Shown in pieces: positions 19,245 to 28,068 of a stretch of 64,000 bases of DNA (positions are counted from its first letter, which is position 1; every line of letters begins with the position of its first letter). This DNA is from Cytobacillus firmus (GTDB taxonomy: Bacteria; Bacillota; Bacilli; Bacillales; Cytobacillaceae): assembly GCF_023657595.1 (NCBI RefSeq), contig NZ_CP098323.1, positions 1,760,001 through 1,824,000 of the forward strand. Reading direction: 5' to 3'. Both the position numbers and the translations under genes were made by a program. The notes beneath the pieces are model-generated. The model was not told the DNA's origin. It was given only the letters and a program-made list of their open reading frames with translations, and searched no databases.

Positions 19245-20557
19245 ATCTTGAACAGCTGATCAGCGAGATAGAAAAAATTGATAGCTTTAAGCGTTTTGGC
19301 AGAGTAAAAAGAGTAGTGGGTCTGATGATTGAGTCCCAAGGCCCGGAAAGTTCTATTGGGGATGTATGCATCATTCATATCGGCAAAGGACGCACAAGAA
19401 AGATCCAGGCGGAAGTAGTCGGATTTAAGAATGAGAATGTGATACTTATGCCTTATACAGATGTACAGGATATTTCACCAGGCTCTCTTGTCGAGACAAC
19501 CTCGAGACCTCTTGAGGTGAAGATAGGCCCGGCTCTAATTGGACAGGCAATAGACTCACTCGGAAAGCCTCTAGATGGGTCCATGCTCCCAAAAGGGCTG
19601 ACGCCAGTCCTAACGGAACAAACTCCTCCTAATCCTCTGAAAAGACCGCCGATCTCTGAACCTATTGAAGTAGGTGTAAGAATGATCGACAGTCTGCTGA
19701 CTGTGGGAAACGGACAGCGGGTCGGGATATTTGCAGGAAGCGGAGTTGGAAAGAGCACTCTTCTTGGAATGATAGCCCGCAATACTAATGCAGATCTAAA
19801 TGTGATTGCCCTTATTGGCGAGAGGGGCAGAGAAGTAAGGGAGTTTATTGAGAGAGACCTGGGGCCGGAAGGGCTGAGAAGATCCATAGTGGTTGTAGCT
19901 ACGTCTGATCAGCCGGCACTCATGAGAATTAAAGGGGCATACACAGCCACAGCAATTGCTGAATATTTCAGGGACAAAGGCTTAAATGTCATGTTAATGA
20001 TGGATTCAGTAACCAGGGTGGCAATGGCTCAGCGGGAAGTCGGCCTTGCAGTCGGAGAACCGCCAACAACTAAAGGCTATACGCCATCTGTTTTTGCTGT
20101 ACTACCTAAGCTGCTTGAAAGAACAGGTACAAACGAATACGGCTCTATAACGGCATTTTATACCGTACTGGTGGACGGCGACGATATGAATGAACCAATC
20201 GCAGATACTGTCAGGGGAATATTGGATGGACACTTTGTTCTTGACCGGTCATTAGCGAACAAGGGGCAGTATCCAGCTATTAATGTCTTGAAAAGTGTAA
20301 GCCGTGTAATGAATCATATAGCAGATGCATCTCATGTTAAATCAGCTGAAAAGGTAAGAGAAATGCTGAGCACATATATCAATGCAGAGGATTTAATTAA
20401 TATTGGAGCCTACAAACGCGGCTCATCGATGGAAATAGATGAAGCCATAAGATTATATCCTTCGATCATCTCTTTTTTGAAACAAGAAACGAACGAAAAA
20501 ATTTCTATCTTGGAAAGCATTGGCCAATTAAAGGGATTAGCTGGAAAAGGGGAATGA
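19241..20557 (+). CDS. fliI: Flagellum-specific export ATPase FliI
   Basis: The F1-ATPase beta-like enzyme that energises release of export substrates from chaperones. The 438 residues include Walker A GIFAGSGVGKSTLLG, the LIGERGREVREFIE box, Walker B VMLMMDSVTRVAMAQRE, and the family SRVMNHIA and GAYKRGSS motifs. Start is TTG 19241, overlapping the fliH stop codon by four bases; GGAGAGTGAA lies upstream inside fliH, so translation is coupled. Confidence 0.97.
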   Translation: MNLEQLISEIEKIDSFKRFGRVKRVVGLMIESQGPESSIGDVCIIHIGKGRTRKIQAEVVGFKNENVILMPYTDVQDISPGSLVETTSRPLEVKIGPALIGQAIDSLGKPLDGSMLPKGLTPVLTEQTPPNPLKRPPISEPIEVGVRMIDSLLTVGNGQRVGIFAGSGVGKSTLLGMIARNTNADLNVIALIGERGREVREFIERDLGPEGLRRSIVVVATSDQPALMRIKGAYTATAIAEYFRDKGLNVMLMMDSVTRVAMAQREVGLAVGEPPTTKGYTPSVFAVLPKLLERTGTNEYGSITAFYTVLVDGDDMNEPIADTVRGILDGHFVLDRSLANKGQYPAINVLKSVSRVMNHIADASHVKSAEKVREMLSTYINAEDLINIGAYKRGSSMEIDEAIRLYPSIISFLKQETNEKISILESIGQLKGLAGKGE

Positions 20558-20560
20558 AAA

Positions 20561-21004
20561 ATGCAGTACCAATTTAAATTCAATAAAATCCTGACGATTA
20601 AAGAAAGAGAAAAAGATCAGGCATTTGATGTATATAATCAGGCTGTAAAACGATTTGAAGAAACTGCAAAGAAACTGTACGATCTGCTGAAAAAGAAAGA
20701 AGATCTGGAAGAATATCAGCAATCAAGACTGGCTGAAGGACTTCCGGTTCAGGAAATCAGGCATCACCAGCATTTTGTGAGCAGCCTTGAGAAAACTATT
20801 GACCATTATCAAAAGATGGTGGCAAATGCAAGAAGCCAAATGAATTTTCAGCAGGAAAAACTAATGGAAAAAAATATTGAAGTAAAGAAGTTTGAAAAAA
20901 TGCAGGAAAGAGATTTAGCAGGCTTTTTGGAAAGCATGAAGCAAGCAGAAGGAAGGCAAATGGATGATATCTCGATTCAGCTGTATATGAATCGGGGAAA
21001 TTAG
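20561..21004 (+). CDS. fliJ: Flagellar export chaperone/stalk protein FliJ
   Basis: Small antiparallel coiled-coil protein that couples FliI to the FlhA export gate. The 147 residues are almost wholly charged helix: a YQFKFNKILTIKEREKDQA start, long heptad-like stretches rich in Lys, Glu and Gln, and a QEKLMEKNIEVKKFEKMQERDL segment typical of FliJ. It starts three bases after fliI, with GGGGAA before the ATG. Confidence 0.93.
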   Translation: MQYQFKFNKILTIKEREKDQAFDVYNQAVKRFEETAKKLYDLLKKKEDLEEYQQSRLAEGLPVQEIRHHQHFVSSLEKTIDHYQKMVANARSQMNFQQEKLMEKNIEVKKFEKMQERDLAGFLESMKQAEGRQMDDISIQLYMNRGN

Positions 21005-21012
21005 GTGGTTAA

Positions 21013-21624
21013 ATGGAAAAAATACCAGAAGAACAAGAGACACGGAAAACTAGCCGGTTTCAATGGTTTATATTTGCTTTCTTAATTCCGATTCTGTTCG
21101 GAATAACCGTAGCCCTGCTGGTTTTCACGCTATCAGGAAACAATATTTTTGAAACAGCCAAAAAATATAGCCAGGAAGTGCCATTTCTAGCTTCAGTTTT
21201 TAATGATAAGAACTCCCGTTCACAGGAAGTTATGGAAGAGCAGCTCATCGGAATGCAGGCAGAAGTTAAAGATCGGGAAGCAAGAATATCTCAGCTGGAA
21301 AGCCAGCTTGACAGCAAAGAGCTGGAAATAGAAAGGGCAGGGCTCGAAAAGCAGAGGCTGGAGGAAGAAATCAGCGAGCTTACGGCTATAAAGGAAGAGA
21401 ACAAGCGGGCCTTTAAAGATATCGTAAAGACTTATGAAAACATTTCTGCTAAAAAAGCAGCACCCATTTTAAGTGAGATGAAGGATGAAGAAGCAGTAAA
21501 AATCCTTGCAAATGTTAATTCTGATACGCTGGCTGACATTATGGAAAAGATGAATCCCGAAGATGCCGCACGTTATACAGCACTCCTGTCAGCTGCTAAA
21601 AAAGCAGGCGGATCAAATAATTAA
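21013..21624 (+). CDS. ylxF: YlxF, membrane-anchored MotE-like protein
   Basis: A 203-residue protein of the fla/che operon with no firmly known role. One membrane segment at about 18-42 (FIFAFLIPILFGITVALLVFTL), a coiled coil at about 75-135 (MQAEVKDREARISQLESQLD onward), then a MgtE N-terminal-like domain (ISAKKAAPILSEMKDEEAVK, ILANVNSDTLADIMEKMNPE). The domain order resembles MotE, the chaperone of the stator protein MotC in other bacteria. It lies between fliJ and fliK, as in B. subtilis. Confidence 0.88.
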   Translation: MEKIPEEQETRKTSRFQWFIFAFLIPILFGITVALLVFTLSGNNIFETAKKYSQEVPFLASVFNDKNSRSQEVMEEQLIGMQAEVKDREARISQLESQLDSKELEIERAGLEKQRLEEEISELTAIKEENKRAFKDIVKTYENISAKKAAPILSEMKDEEAVKILANVNSDTLADIMEKMNPEDAARYTALLSAAKKAGGSNN

Positions 21625-21651
21625 CAGAAATCTTGAAAGGAGGTGAAATAG

Positions 21652-22890
21652 GTGCAAATCGGAGGATTAGGATTCATTCAGTCACAATATTCATCCGAAG
21701 ATAAATTATCTCTGCATGATGCACCGGGCAGTGGTTTTGGAAGTCTTTTCTTCGCTTTAACCGGAACCGCCAAACCGCAAGGAGAAAGCTTAACTTCTCC
21801 AGCAGATGAAAATGAGATCGGACAGTTAAAAGAAATTATTGAATTTCTAAAAGTAAGTGAGATCACGGAAGCAGAAAACGGAAGCGAGCTGCTAGATAAG
21901 ATTTCCTTTCAAAATGAAACTGACATTATTGATATCATTTCAGAGCAGCTGGATCTTTCACAGGAAGAATTGGTGCAGATGCTTGAAGGTTTTATTGAAC
22001 AGGTTCTGCCGGAAGTAAAGCTTAAGGATGTATATCCCGAACATGATATAGATGCAGAAAATAAAATCCGTTTTTTAATATCCGCAATCTCCAATTTTGA
22101 ACAAAAAGAAGGCATCAACTTGCAGGGGAAAGATCTTAGCGGGGCATTGAAAGTTCTGAAATTGTATGAATTGCTTTCTGCGAAACAAGACTTTCACACT
22201 AGTAAACTAAACCTGAAAGATTTCCTGAAAGATGTTCAAGTGAGAATTGAGAGTCTGATAAACAATAGAGAGGGTATTTTACAGAAGATTTTTACCCCGC
22301 TCGCACGCGAATTAAACTCTATAAAACAACAAAATAATGCTGTTAATGAACCCGCGGGTCAGACTGCTGCTAAAATCGTACACAGAGCAGAAACTGGTTT
22401 ACAGGGATTTATTCAGGTTCCATCCTTTTCAAAACCTGAACAGATGGCTCTCCTGAATCCTCAGGGAAAGACAGTAAGTGCAGAACAGCTTATGCAGCAA
22501 TTTGAAAACATATTATCAAGGAGCAGCTTCCTCAAAACGGGAGGGACACAAAAGTTATTTATTAAGCTGAACCCTGACCATCTAGGAGCGCTGCGAATAG
22601 AACTTATTCAAAAGGACTCGGCGATGATTGCGAGGATACTTACTTCCTCCGGAGCAGCAAAAGAAATTCTGGATTCACATATTAACGGATTGAAGCAGGC
22701 CTTCAGTTCACAAAATATCCAGATTGAGAGAATAGAAATCTTTCAGCAAATGACGCAGCAGGATCGGTCTTTTAACAAAGATCCCCAGCAGCAGGAACAG
22801 AGGCAGCAGAACAAGGATGATCAAAATCCGCAGCCTGAAAGAGAATTTAACAGCTCTTTTGAAGAAGCACTTCTTAATACAGAAGCATAG
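21652..22890 (+). CDS. fliK: Flagellar hook-length control protein FliK
   Basis: Secreted ruler that measures hook length and switches FlhB from hook to filament substrates. The 412-residue protein has a low-conservation N-terminal and middle part and a C-terminal hook-length domain at about 300-370 (KLFIKLNPDHLGALRIELIQ, ILTSSGAAKEILDSHINGLK, FSSQNIQIERIEI), then a Gln/Asp/Asn-rich tail. The start is GTG 21652, preceded by AAAGGAGGTG. Position between ylxF and flgD supports the call. Confidence 0.94.
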   Translation: MQIGGLGFIQSQYSSEDKLSLHDAPGSGFGSLFFALTGTAKPQGESLTSPADENEIGQLKEIIEFLKVSEITEAENGSELLDKISFQNETDIIDIISEQLDLSQEELVQMLEGFIEQVLPEVKLKDVYPEHDIDAENKIRFLISAISNFEQKEGINLQGKDLSGALKVLKLYELLSAKQDFHTSKLNLKDFLKDVQVRIESLINNREGILQKIFTPLARELNSIKQQNNAVNEPAGQTAAKIVHRAETGLQGFIQVPSFSKPEQMALLNPQGKTVSAEQLMQQFENILSRSSFLKTGGTQKLFIKLNPDHLGALRIELIQKDSAMIARILTSSGAAKEILDSHINGLKQAFSSQNIQIERIEIFQQMTQQDRSFNKDPQQQEQRQQNKDDQNPQPEREFNSSFEEALLNTEA

Positions 22891-22902
22891 GAGTGATAGT
22901 AA

Positions 22903-23355
22903 TTGGCAAATACAATAGATTCTTCCCTAATGCTATCAAACTACCAAAGCCAAACCCGAAAAACCGGCTCAGATATATTAGGCAAAGATGATTTCCTGAA
23001 GATTCTAATGACACAGCTGCAAAACCAGGATCCTATGAATCCGATGCAGGACAAGGACTTCATTGCGCAAATGGCAACCTTCTCGTCTCTGGAGCAGATG
23101 ACCAATATGAATAAGACGATGGAGAAGTTATTGGCTTTTCAAGAGCAGAACCAGCTGATGACATACAATAACTTTCTGGGGAAAAATGTAACCTGGCATA
23201 AATTGACCGAATCAAGTGAACCAAACCAGGATCCAAGTATAGAAGAAGGAACTGGAAGAGTAGTCTCTATCCAGTATAAGAATAATTCTGCAATATTTAT
23301 TTTGGATGATGGAACAGAGCTAGAACCAGCAAATATTTCTCAACTAAATGAATAA
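22903..23355 (+). CDS. flgD: Flagellar hook cap/assembly protein FlgD
   Basis: Scaffold at the tip of the growing hook. The 150 residues match the short Bacillus form (YlxG). The conserved N-terminal block [20 protein letters not shown] followed by [20 protein letters not shown] is unmistakable. A short C-terminal beta portion follows. Start is TTG 22903, with GGAGTG upstream. The hook protein gene is two genes downstream. Confidence 0.95.
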   Translation: MANTIDSSLMLSNYQSQTRKTGSDILGKDDFLKILMTQLQNQDPMNPMQDKDFIAQMATFSSLEQMTNMNKTMEKLLAFQEQNQLMTYNNFLGKNVTWHKLTESSEPNQDPSIEEGTGRVVSIQYKNNSAIFILDDGTELEPANISQLNE

Positions 23356-23369
23356 AAGGAAGTGAGTGG

Positions 23370-23762
23370 GTGGATAAACTAATTTTTCGTCCGATCCACA
23401 CCCAGCCGGTAATTACACCAAAAGGGAATGCCGTTCAAACTTCAAAGCCATCAAAAAATACATTCTCTGCCCACCTCCAGACAGCCTTGCGGACCGAGTC
23501 CCAATTAATCGTCAGTAAGCATGCAAAACAGAGACTCCAACAGAGAGGTATAGATATTAGTGCAGAGCGATGGGGGCAAATTGAAGAGAAAGTACAGGAA
23601 GCTAAGCAGATGGGTGTTAAAGAATCACTGGTATTGCTTGAAGATGCAGCACTTATTGTAAGTGCAAAGAATAATACAGTGATTACTGCGATGGATCGCA
23701 AAGAAGCTAAAACCCAAATATTCACAAATATTAATGGAACCATAATACTGGATAATAACTAG
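23370..23762 (+). CDS. Flagellar operon protein of the TIGR02530 type
   Basis: A 130-residue protein of a family found only in flagellar operons of Firmicutes, with no assigned function. Features: a variable N-terminal 40 residues, then SKHAKQRLQQRGIDISAERW, EKVQEAKQMGVKESLVLLED, and a C-terminal beta-rich KNNTVITAMDRKEAKTQIFT segment that ends NGTIILDNN. Start is GTG 23370 with AAGGAAGTGAG upstream. It lies between flgD and the hook gene, which suggests a role in hook assembly. Confidence 0.85.
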   Translation: MDKLIFRPIHTQPVITPKGNAVQTSKPSKNTFSAHLQTALRTESQLIVSKHAKQRLQQRGIDISAERWGQIEEKVQEAKQMGVKESLVLLEDAALIVSAKNNTVITAMDRKEAKTQIFTNINGTIILDNN

Positions 23763-23831
23763 GCTGGACCGTATAAGGAAGCCTAAGCTGCGGACTGACA
23801 GAAGCAGCATAAAGAGAGGAGCAACTAACTT

Positions 23832-24638
23832 ATGTTACGTTCAATGTATTCAGGAATAAGCGGAATGAAAAACTTTCAGACAAAGCTGGATGTTATTGGG
23901 AATAATATTGCGAATGTTAATACTTTTGGATATAAAAAGGGTCGGGTTAACTTTAAAGATATGGTGAGTCAGACTATTTCAGGTGCAACAGGCAGTGGAG
24001 ACAATTCAGGCGGTATTAATCCTAAGCAGGTTGGCCTTGGTTCTCAATTATCCTCAATTGATACAATTGATACACAGGGGAGTTTACAAACTACTGGCCG
24101 TGTATTGGATATAGGGATTCAAGGTGATGGCTATTTAATGGTTCAGCGAGGGAATAACACCTATTACACCCGCGCTGGAAATTTGTATCTGGATGATGAT
24201 GCAAACCTGGTTACAGCATCAGGAGATAAAGTAAAAGGAGCTGATGGGACAGCTATCCGATTAAATGGAGGGGATGCTACCGTAATTAAGAGTTTGAGTA
24301 TATCAAATGATGGAACTATAAACTTCTTAATAGACGGGAACGATACACTGCAGACTGCCGGACCAATTGGAATAGCACGCTTTAATAATAATGGCGGTCT
24401 TGAAAAAATTGGAGATAATCTCTATAAGGACACTGTAAACTCAGGTGATGCAGTCCCATTAACCCCGGGAGAAGACGGTGCAGGAGTACTCGTTTCCGGT
24501 ACACTGGAAATGTCCAACGTAGACCTGTCAGAAGAATTCACTGAAATGATCACAGCACAGCGCGGTTTCCAGGCAAACACACGAATCATTACAACATCAG
24601 ATGAAATCCTGCAGGAGCTTGTTAATTTAAAACGTTAA
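23832..24638 (+). CDS. flgE: Flagellar hook protein (FlgE/FlgG of Bacillus)
   Basis: The 268-residue protein has the short Bacillus hook architecture (B. subtilis FlgE, earlier named FlgG, is of similar size). The N-terminal MLRSMYSGISGMKNFQTKLD and VIGNNIANVNTFGYKK motif, a GVLVSGTLEMSNVDLSEEF segment and the C-terminal MITAQRGFQANTRIITTSDE helix are those of hook/rod proteins. In this position, after flgD, it is most likely the hook subunit rather than the distal rod FlgG. GAGAGGAGC precedes ATG 23832. Confidence 0.93.
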   Translation: MLRSMYSGISGMKNFQTKLDVIGNNIANVNTFGYKKGRVNFKDMVSQTISGATGSGDNSGGINPKQVGLGSQLSSIDTIDTQGSLQTTGRVLDIGIQGDGYLMVQRGNNTYYTRAGNLYLDDDANLVTASGDKVKGADGTAIRLNGGDATVIKSLSISNDGTINFLIDGNDTLQTAGPIGIARFNNNGGLEKIGDNLYKDTVNSGDAVPLTPGEDGAGVLVSGTLEMSNVDLSEEFTEMITAQRGFQANTRIITTSDEILQELVNLKR

Positions 24639-24641
24639 TCT

Positions 24642-24694
24642 AAAGGAGGGTCAGGGCTGAAGGTACAGGATCTTTAGCCCTGAAATAAACATTG
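24642..24694 (+). promoter_or_regulatory. Shine-Dalgarno separated from the flbD start by a hairpin
   Basis: A near-perfect ribosome site AAAGGAGGG (24642-24650) is 41 bases from the TTG start at 24692, too far for normal use. Between them TCAGGGCTGAAG (24651-24662) pairs with CTTTAGCCCTGA (24672-24683) in a 12-bp stem with one G-U pair and a 9-base loop. Folding removes the hairpin and leaves eight bases between the site and TTG. No other good ribosome site precedes that start. Confidence 0.65.
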
Positions 24695-24916
24695 ATTAAA
24701 GTATCTCGCCTGAACGGCAAAACTTTTGTATTGAATGCTTTGTACATAGAAACAGTAGAGTCTTTTCCAGATACGACAATTACGCTCACGAATGGGAAGA
24801 AGTATGTTGTAAAGGAATCTGAAGATCGAGTCATGCAATCGATTTTAGAATTCTATCAATCTGTTAATCTACTGGGGCAGCAGCTGGCGGAGGGAAATGA
24901 AAATGAAGAACAATAA
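24692..24916 (+). CDS. swrD: SwrD/FlbD family flagellar protein
   Basis: A 74-residue member of the FlbD family; in B. subtilis SwrD raises flagellar motor power and is needed for swarming. The conserved N-terminal block [20 protein letters not shown], the [20 protein letters not shown] segment and the C-terminal helix match the family. The start is TTG 24692, giving the usual MIKV. Its ribosome site appears to be displaced behind a hairpin, described separately. The 3' end overlaps fliL by 14 bases. Confidence 0.92.
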   Translation: MIKVSRLNGKTFVLNALYIETVESFPDTTITLTNGKKYVVKESEDRVMQSILEFYQSVNLLGQQLAEGNENEEQ

Positions 24917-25331
24917 GCTGTTAATGATAATGTTAATGATGCTTGTAGCAATCACGCTTATAGGAGCTATTGCCCTGGTGCTTGTAATGAAGTTTTCGGG
25001 TGATAATGAAACAAAAGAGCCGACCATTGATGAAGTGCTGGAGTCCTCTGTGGATATTCCGCAAGTTACAGCTAATTTAGCGAGTGATGATTATATCAGG
25101 ATTTCTTTTAAAATCCAGACTGAAAACAAAAAAGCAAAAGAGGAATTGCAAAAAAGAGATTTTCAGGTTAAAAACCTCATCATTCAGGAATTGTCCGAAA
25201 TGAAAGCAGAGGATATACAGGGGAAAGAAGGCCAAATCAAGCTGCAGGAAGATTTGAAAACTAAGATAAACGGTTTAATGCAAGAAGGAAAGATCGTTCA
25301 GGTGTACATAACTGAATCTCTCCTCCAGTGA
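24903..25331 (+). CDS. fliL: Flagellar basal-body-associated protein FliL
   Basis: Single-pass membrane protein that surrounds the stator and supports torque. The 142 residues start with a short basic stretch, then the membrane segment [20 protein letters not shown] (about 6-29), then an extracytoplasmic domain with [20 protein letters not shown] and a C-terminal helix ending [15 protein letters not shown] chose the second ATG (24903) because GGAGGG is then eight bases upstream; the first ATG at 24897 is only two bases from it. Confidence 0.92.
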   Translation: MKNNKLLMIMLMMLVAITLIGAIALVLVMKFSGDNETKEPTIDEVLESSVDIPQVTANLASDDYIRISFKIQTENKKAKEELQKRDFQVKNLIIQELSEMKAEDIQGKEGQIKLQEDLKTKINGLMQEGKIVQVYITESLLQ

Positions 25332-25371
25332 AAACCAAATAATTAACAGCAATAAATGGAGGTGAGGATTC

Positions 25372-26370
25372 ATGTCAGGTGAGGTCTTATCGCAGAGCGA
25401 GATTGATGCCCTGCTTTCGGCTCTCTCTACCGGAGAAATGGATGCAGATGAGCTGAAAAAGGAACAAACTGAGAAAAAAGTAAAAGTTTATGATTTTAAA
25501 AGAGCATTAAGATTTTCTAAAGATCAAATACGAAGTTTAACGAGAATTCATGAGAATTTTGCCCGGCTTCTAACTACCTTTTTTTCTGCGCAGCTGAGGA
25601 CCTATGTGCAGATTTCGGTTGCTTCTGCAGACCAGATACCATATGAAGAATTTATCCGGTCCATACCGAAAATGACCATATTGAATGTAATTGAAGTGCC
25701 CCCTCTGGATGGAAGAATTCTCATGGAAGTGAACCCAAACGTCGCATATGCCATGATGGACAGGCTGATGGGCGGCAGAGGAACAAGCATCAATAAAATT
25801 GATAATTTAACAGAAATTGAAACAAAAATCATGTCAGCTACATTTGAAAGGGCCTTTGAAAACTTAAGGGAAGCCTGGAGTACAATCGCTGACATTGATC
25901 CGATATTATCTGATTTTGAGGTAAATCCGCAATTTCTGCAAATGGTCTCTCCAAATGAAACAGTTGTCGTAATCTCACTAAATACGATCATTGGGGAAAC
26001 AAGCGGAATGATTAATATCTGTATTCCTCACGTTGTTCTTGAGCCCATTATTCCTAAGCTGTCTGTACATTATTGGATGCAGACGGACAAAAAGGAAAGG
26101 GAGCCGGAGGTCATTGCAAGGCTAGAACGAAACATTCAGAAAGCCGAAGTTCCGGTCATATGTGAACTCGGCGGTTCTGACATAGCCATACAGGATTTCT
26201 TAACACTCGATATTGGAGATGTTATTGAGTTAAACCAGGGGATTGACCAGGCTCTTACAATAAAAGTCGGCAATATCCCAAAATTCATCGGACAGCCCGG
26301 AAAAATGAATAAAAAAATGGCAGTGCAAATTTTAGACACTGTGAAAGGGGGAGATGAGGATGATGAGTGA
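25372..26370 (+). CDS. fliM: Flagellar motor switch protein FliM
   Basis: Switch component that binds phospho-CheY and builds the C ring. The 332 residues start with the CheY-binding peptide LSQSEIDALLSALSTGE, followed by the CheC-like middle domain (IRSLTRIHENFARLLTTFFS, VNPNVAYAMMDRLMGG, TEIETKIMSATFERAFENL) and a C-terminal SpoA/FliN domain (LTLDIGDVIELNQGID). GGAGGTGAGG precedes ATG 25372. It overlaps the region of the fliY start. Confidence 0.97.
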   Translation: MSGEVLSQSEIDALLSALSTGEMDADELKKEQTEKKVKVYDFKRALRFSKDQIRSLTRIHENFARLLTTFFSAQLRTYVQISVASADQIPYEEFIRSIPKMTILNVIEVPPLDGRILMEVNPNVAYAMMDRLMGGRGTSINKIDNLTEIETKIMSATFERAFENLREAWSTIADIDPILSDFEVNPQFLQMVSPNETVVVISLNTIIGETSGMINICIPHVVLEPIIPKLSVHYWMQTDKKEREPEVIARLERNIQKAEVPVICELGGSDIAIQDFLTLDIGDVIELNQGIDQALTIKVGNIPKFIGQPGKMNKKMAVQILDTVKGGDEDDE

Positions 26371-27658
26371 TGATATGCTTTCGCAAGATGAAATTGATGC
26401 TCTATTAAGGGGAGCAGCAGACGACAGTGACGAAACAGACAGTTATAATGAGGCATTTTTTCAAACTGAGGATTATTTGTCCCATATGGAGCAGGATGCT
26501 CTGGGTGAAATCGGCAATATCTCATTTGGAAGCTCTGCAACAGCTTTGTCTACTTTGTTAAATCAAAAAGTTGATATCACTACACCTGCTGTATCAGTTG
26601 TTTTGCGCAAAAAATTAGCTGATGAATTCCCGCATCCTTATGTAGCAATTCAGGTGAATTATACGGAAGGCTTCTTTGGAAGCAACCTGCTTGTAATACA
26701 GCAATCAGATGCAGCCATCATTGCTGACTTAATGCTTGGGGGCGATGGTACCAGCCCGGCTGACCTAATGGGGGAGATTCAGTTAAGCGCCGTTCAGGAG
26801 GCAATGAACCAGATGATGGGTTCTGCAGCCACTTCTATGTCAACCATCTTTGGTAAAAAGGTAGATATTTCACCGCCGGCAATCGATATTCTTGATTTGC
26901 CTCAGGGAGAAGGTGCCGATCGAGTCCCGGCTGATGACATGCTTGTAAGAATTTCTTTCCGTTTGAAAATTGGCAGTCTGATTGACTCGAATATAATGCA
27001 GCTGCTTCCTTTGGAATTTGGCAAAAGCCTTGTAAATGAATTATTAAATCCGGGTCAGGATCTTTCAGAAAATAGCACTTTCTCTGAAGAGAAGCCAGCG
27101 GCGCAAACACAGCACGATTATAAAGAAAGCCAGGTTTCTTATGATCATAAACCTGAAGCACACACAGGCGGACTAGCTCAGGCTTATACTCAAACGAGTT
27201 ATTCCGGAGAGCAGCCGGCATATTCGCAGCCGGTAATGAGTCAGGCAACAAACCCTCAAAGCTATCCGCCTGCTCAAAACCAGGCTCAGCATTCCGAACC
27301 GCAGCATTTCGGAGGCACTTATGCAAATGGAGTGCAGCCGAATGTACAGCCGGCAGCCTTTTCGAGTTTTGAACCATACCATATGCAGGAGACTGAAACA
27401 AAAAATTTAGATATGCTTTTGGATATACCGCTTCAGGTAACGGTCGAGCTGGGAAGGACCAAACGTTCCGTAAAGGAGATTCTTGAATTGTCTTCCGGTT
27501 CAATTATCGAACTGGATAAACTGGCAGGTGAACCTGTTGATATTCTGGTGAATAACCGTTTAATTGCACAGGGTGAAGTGGTTGTCATTGACGAAAACTT
27601 TGGTGTGAGAGTTACAGATATTATCAGCCAGAGTGACCGTATAAAAAAATTAAGATAA
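26363..27658 (+). CDS. fliY: Flagellar motor switch phosphatase FliY (FliN fusion)
   Basis: FliY dephosphorylates CheY-P at the switch and supplies the FliN domain. Order: N-terminal peptide LSQDEIDALLRG, two CheC-type active-site helices (ALGEIGNISFGSSATAL and VQEAMNQMMGSAATSM, each with the E...N pair), a long Gln/Pro/Ala/Tyr-rich linker (about 230-340), and the C-terminal FliN domain LDMLLDIPLQVTVELGRTKR with IELDKLAGEPVDI. At about 432 residues it is longer than the 378 of B. subtilis because of the linker. Starts at 26354, 26360 and 26363 are all possible; 26363 gives the best spacing from AAAGGGGGAG. Confidence 0.95.
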   Translation: MSDDMLSQDEIDALLRGAADDSDETDSYNEAFFQTEDYLSHMEQDALGEIGNISFGSSATALSTLLNQKVDITTPAVSVVLRKKLADEFPHPYVAIQVNYTEGFFGSNLLVIQQSDAAIIADLMLGGDGTSPADLMGEIQLSAVQEAMNQMMGSAATSMSTIFGKKVDISPPAIDILDLPQGEGADRVPADDMLVRISFRLKIGSLIDSNIMQLLPLEFGKSLVNELLNPGQDLSENSTFSEEKPAAQTQHDYKESQVSYDHKPEAHTGGLAQAYTQTSYSGEQPAYSQPVMSQATNPQSYPPAQNQAQHSEPQHFGGTYANGVQPNVQPAAFSSFEPYHMQETETKNLDMLLDIPLQVTVELGRTKRSVKEILELSSGSIIELDKLAGEPVDILVNNRLIAQGEVVVIDENFGVRVTDIISQSDRIKKLR

Positions 27659-27676
27659 AAAGCGGGGGTTATTTGA

Positions 27677-28039
27677 ATGGCACATAAAATTTTAATAGTT
27701 GACGATGCAGCTTTTATGCGAATGATGATCAAAGATATTTTATCCAAGAATGGGTATGACGTAGTAGGCGAAGCTGCTGACGGTGCACAGGCTGTTGAAA
27801 AATATAAGGAAACACAGCCTGACCTTGTCACAATGGATATAACCATGCCGGAAATGGATGGAATTACAGCTCTGAAAGAAATTAAAAAATTAAATCCAGC
27901 TGCAAAAGTCATTATGTGTTCTGCAATGGGCCAGCAGGCGATGGTTATTGATGCCATTCAGGCTGGAGCAAAGGATTTTATTGTAAAACCGTTCCAGGCT
28001 GATAGAGTACTGGAAGCAATCGGCAAAACTTTGGGATAG
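27677..28039 (+). CDS. cheY: Chemotaxis response regulator CheY
   Basis: Phosphorylated by CheA, it binds the motor switch. A 120-residue receiver domain with the acidic pair Asp9-Asp10, phosphoacceptor Asp54 (DLVTMDITMPEMDG), the Ser/Thr switch in VIMCSAMGQ and the KP lysine of DFIVKPFQ. AGCGGGGGTT precedes the ATG. It lies within the flagellar part of the operon, next to the phosphatase FliY, as in B. subtilis. Confidence 0.98.
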   Translation: MAHKILIVDDAAFMRMMIKDILSKNGYDVVGEAADGAQAVEKYKETQPDLVTMDITMPEMDGITALKEIKKLNPAAKVIMCSAMGQQAMVIDAIQAGAKDFIVKPFQADRVLEAIGKTLG

Positions 28040-28068
28040 TCATTATTCTTTTTAGAGGGTGCAAAATA

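Noticed and set aside
26835-27503. 222-codon minus-strand open frame over fliY
   Set aside because: It lies opposite the conserved FliY phosphatase and linker coding sequence; no start signal or family resemblance.
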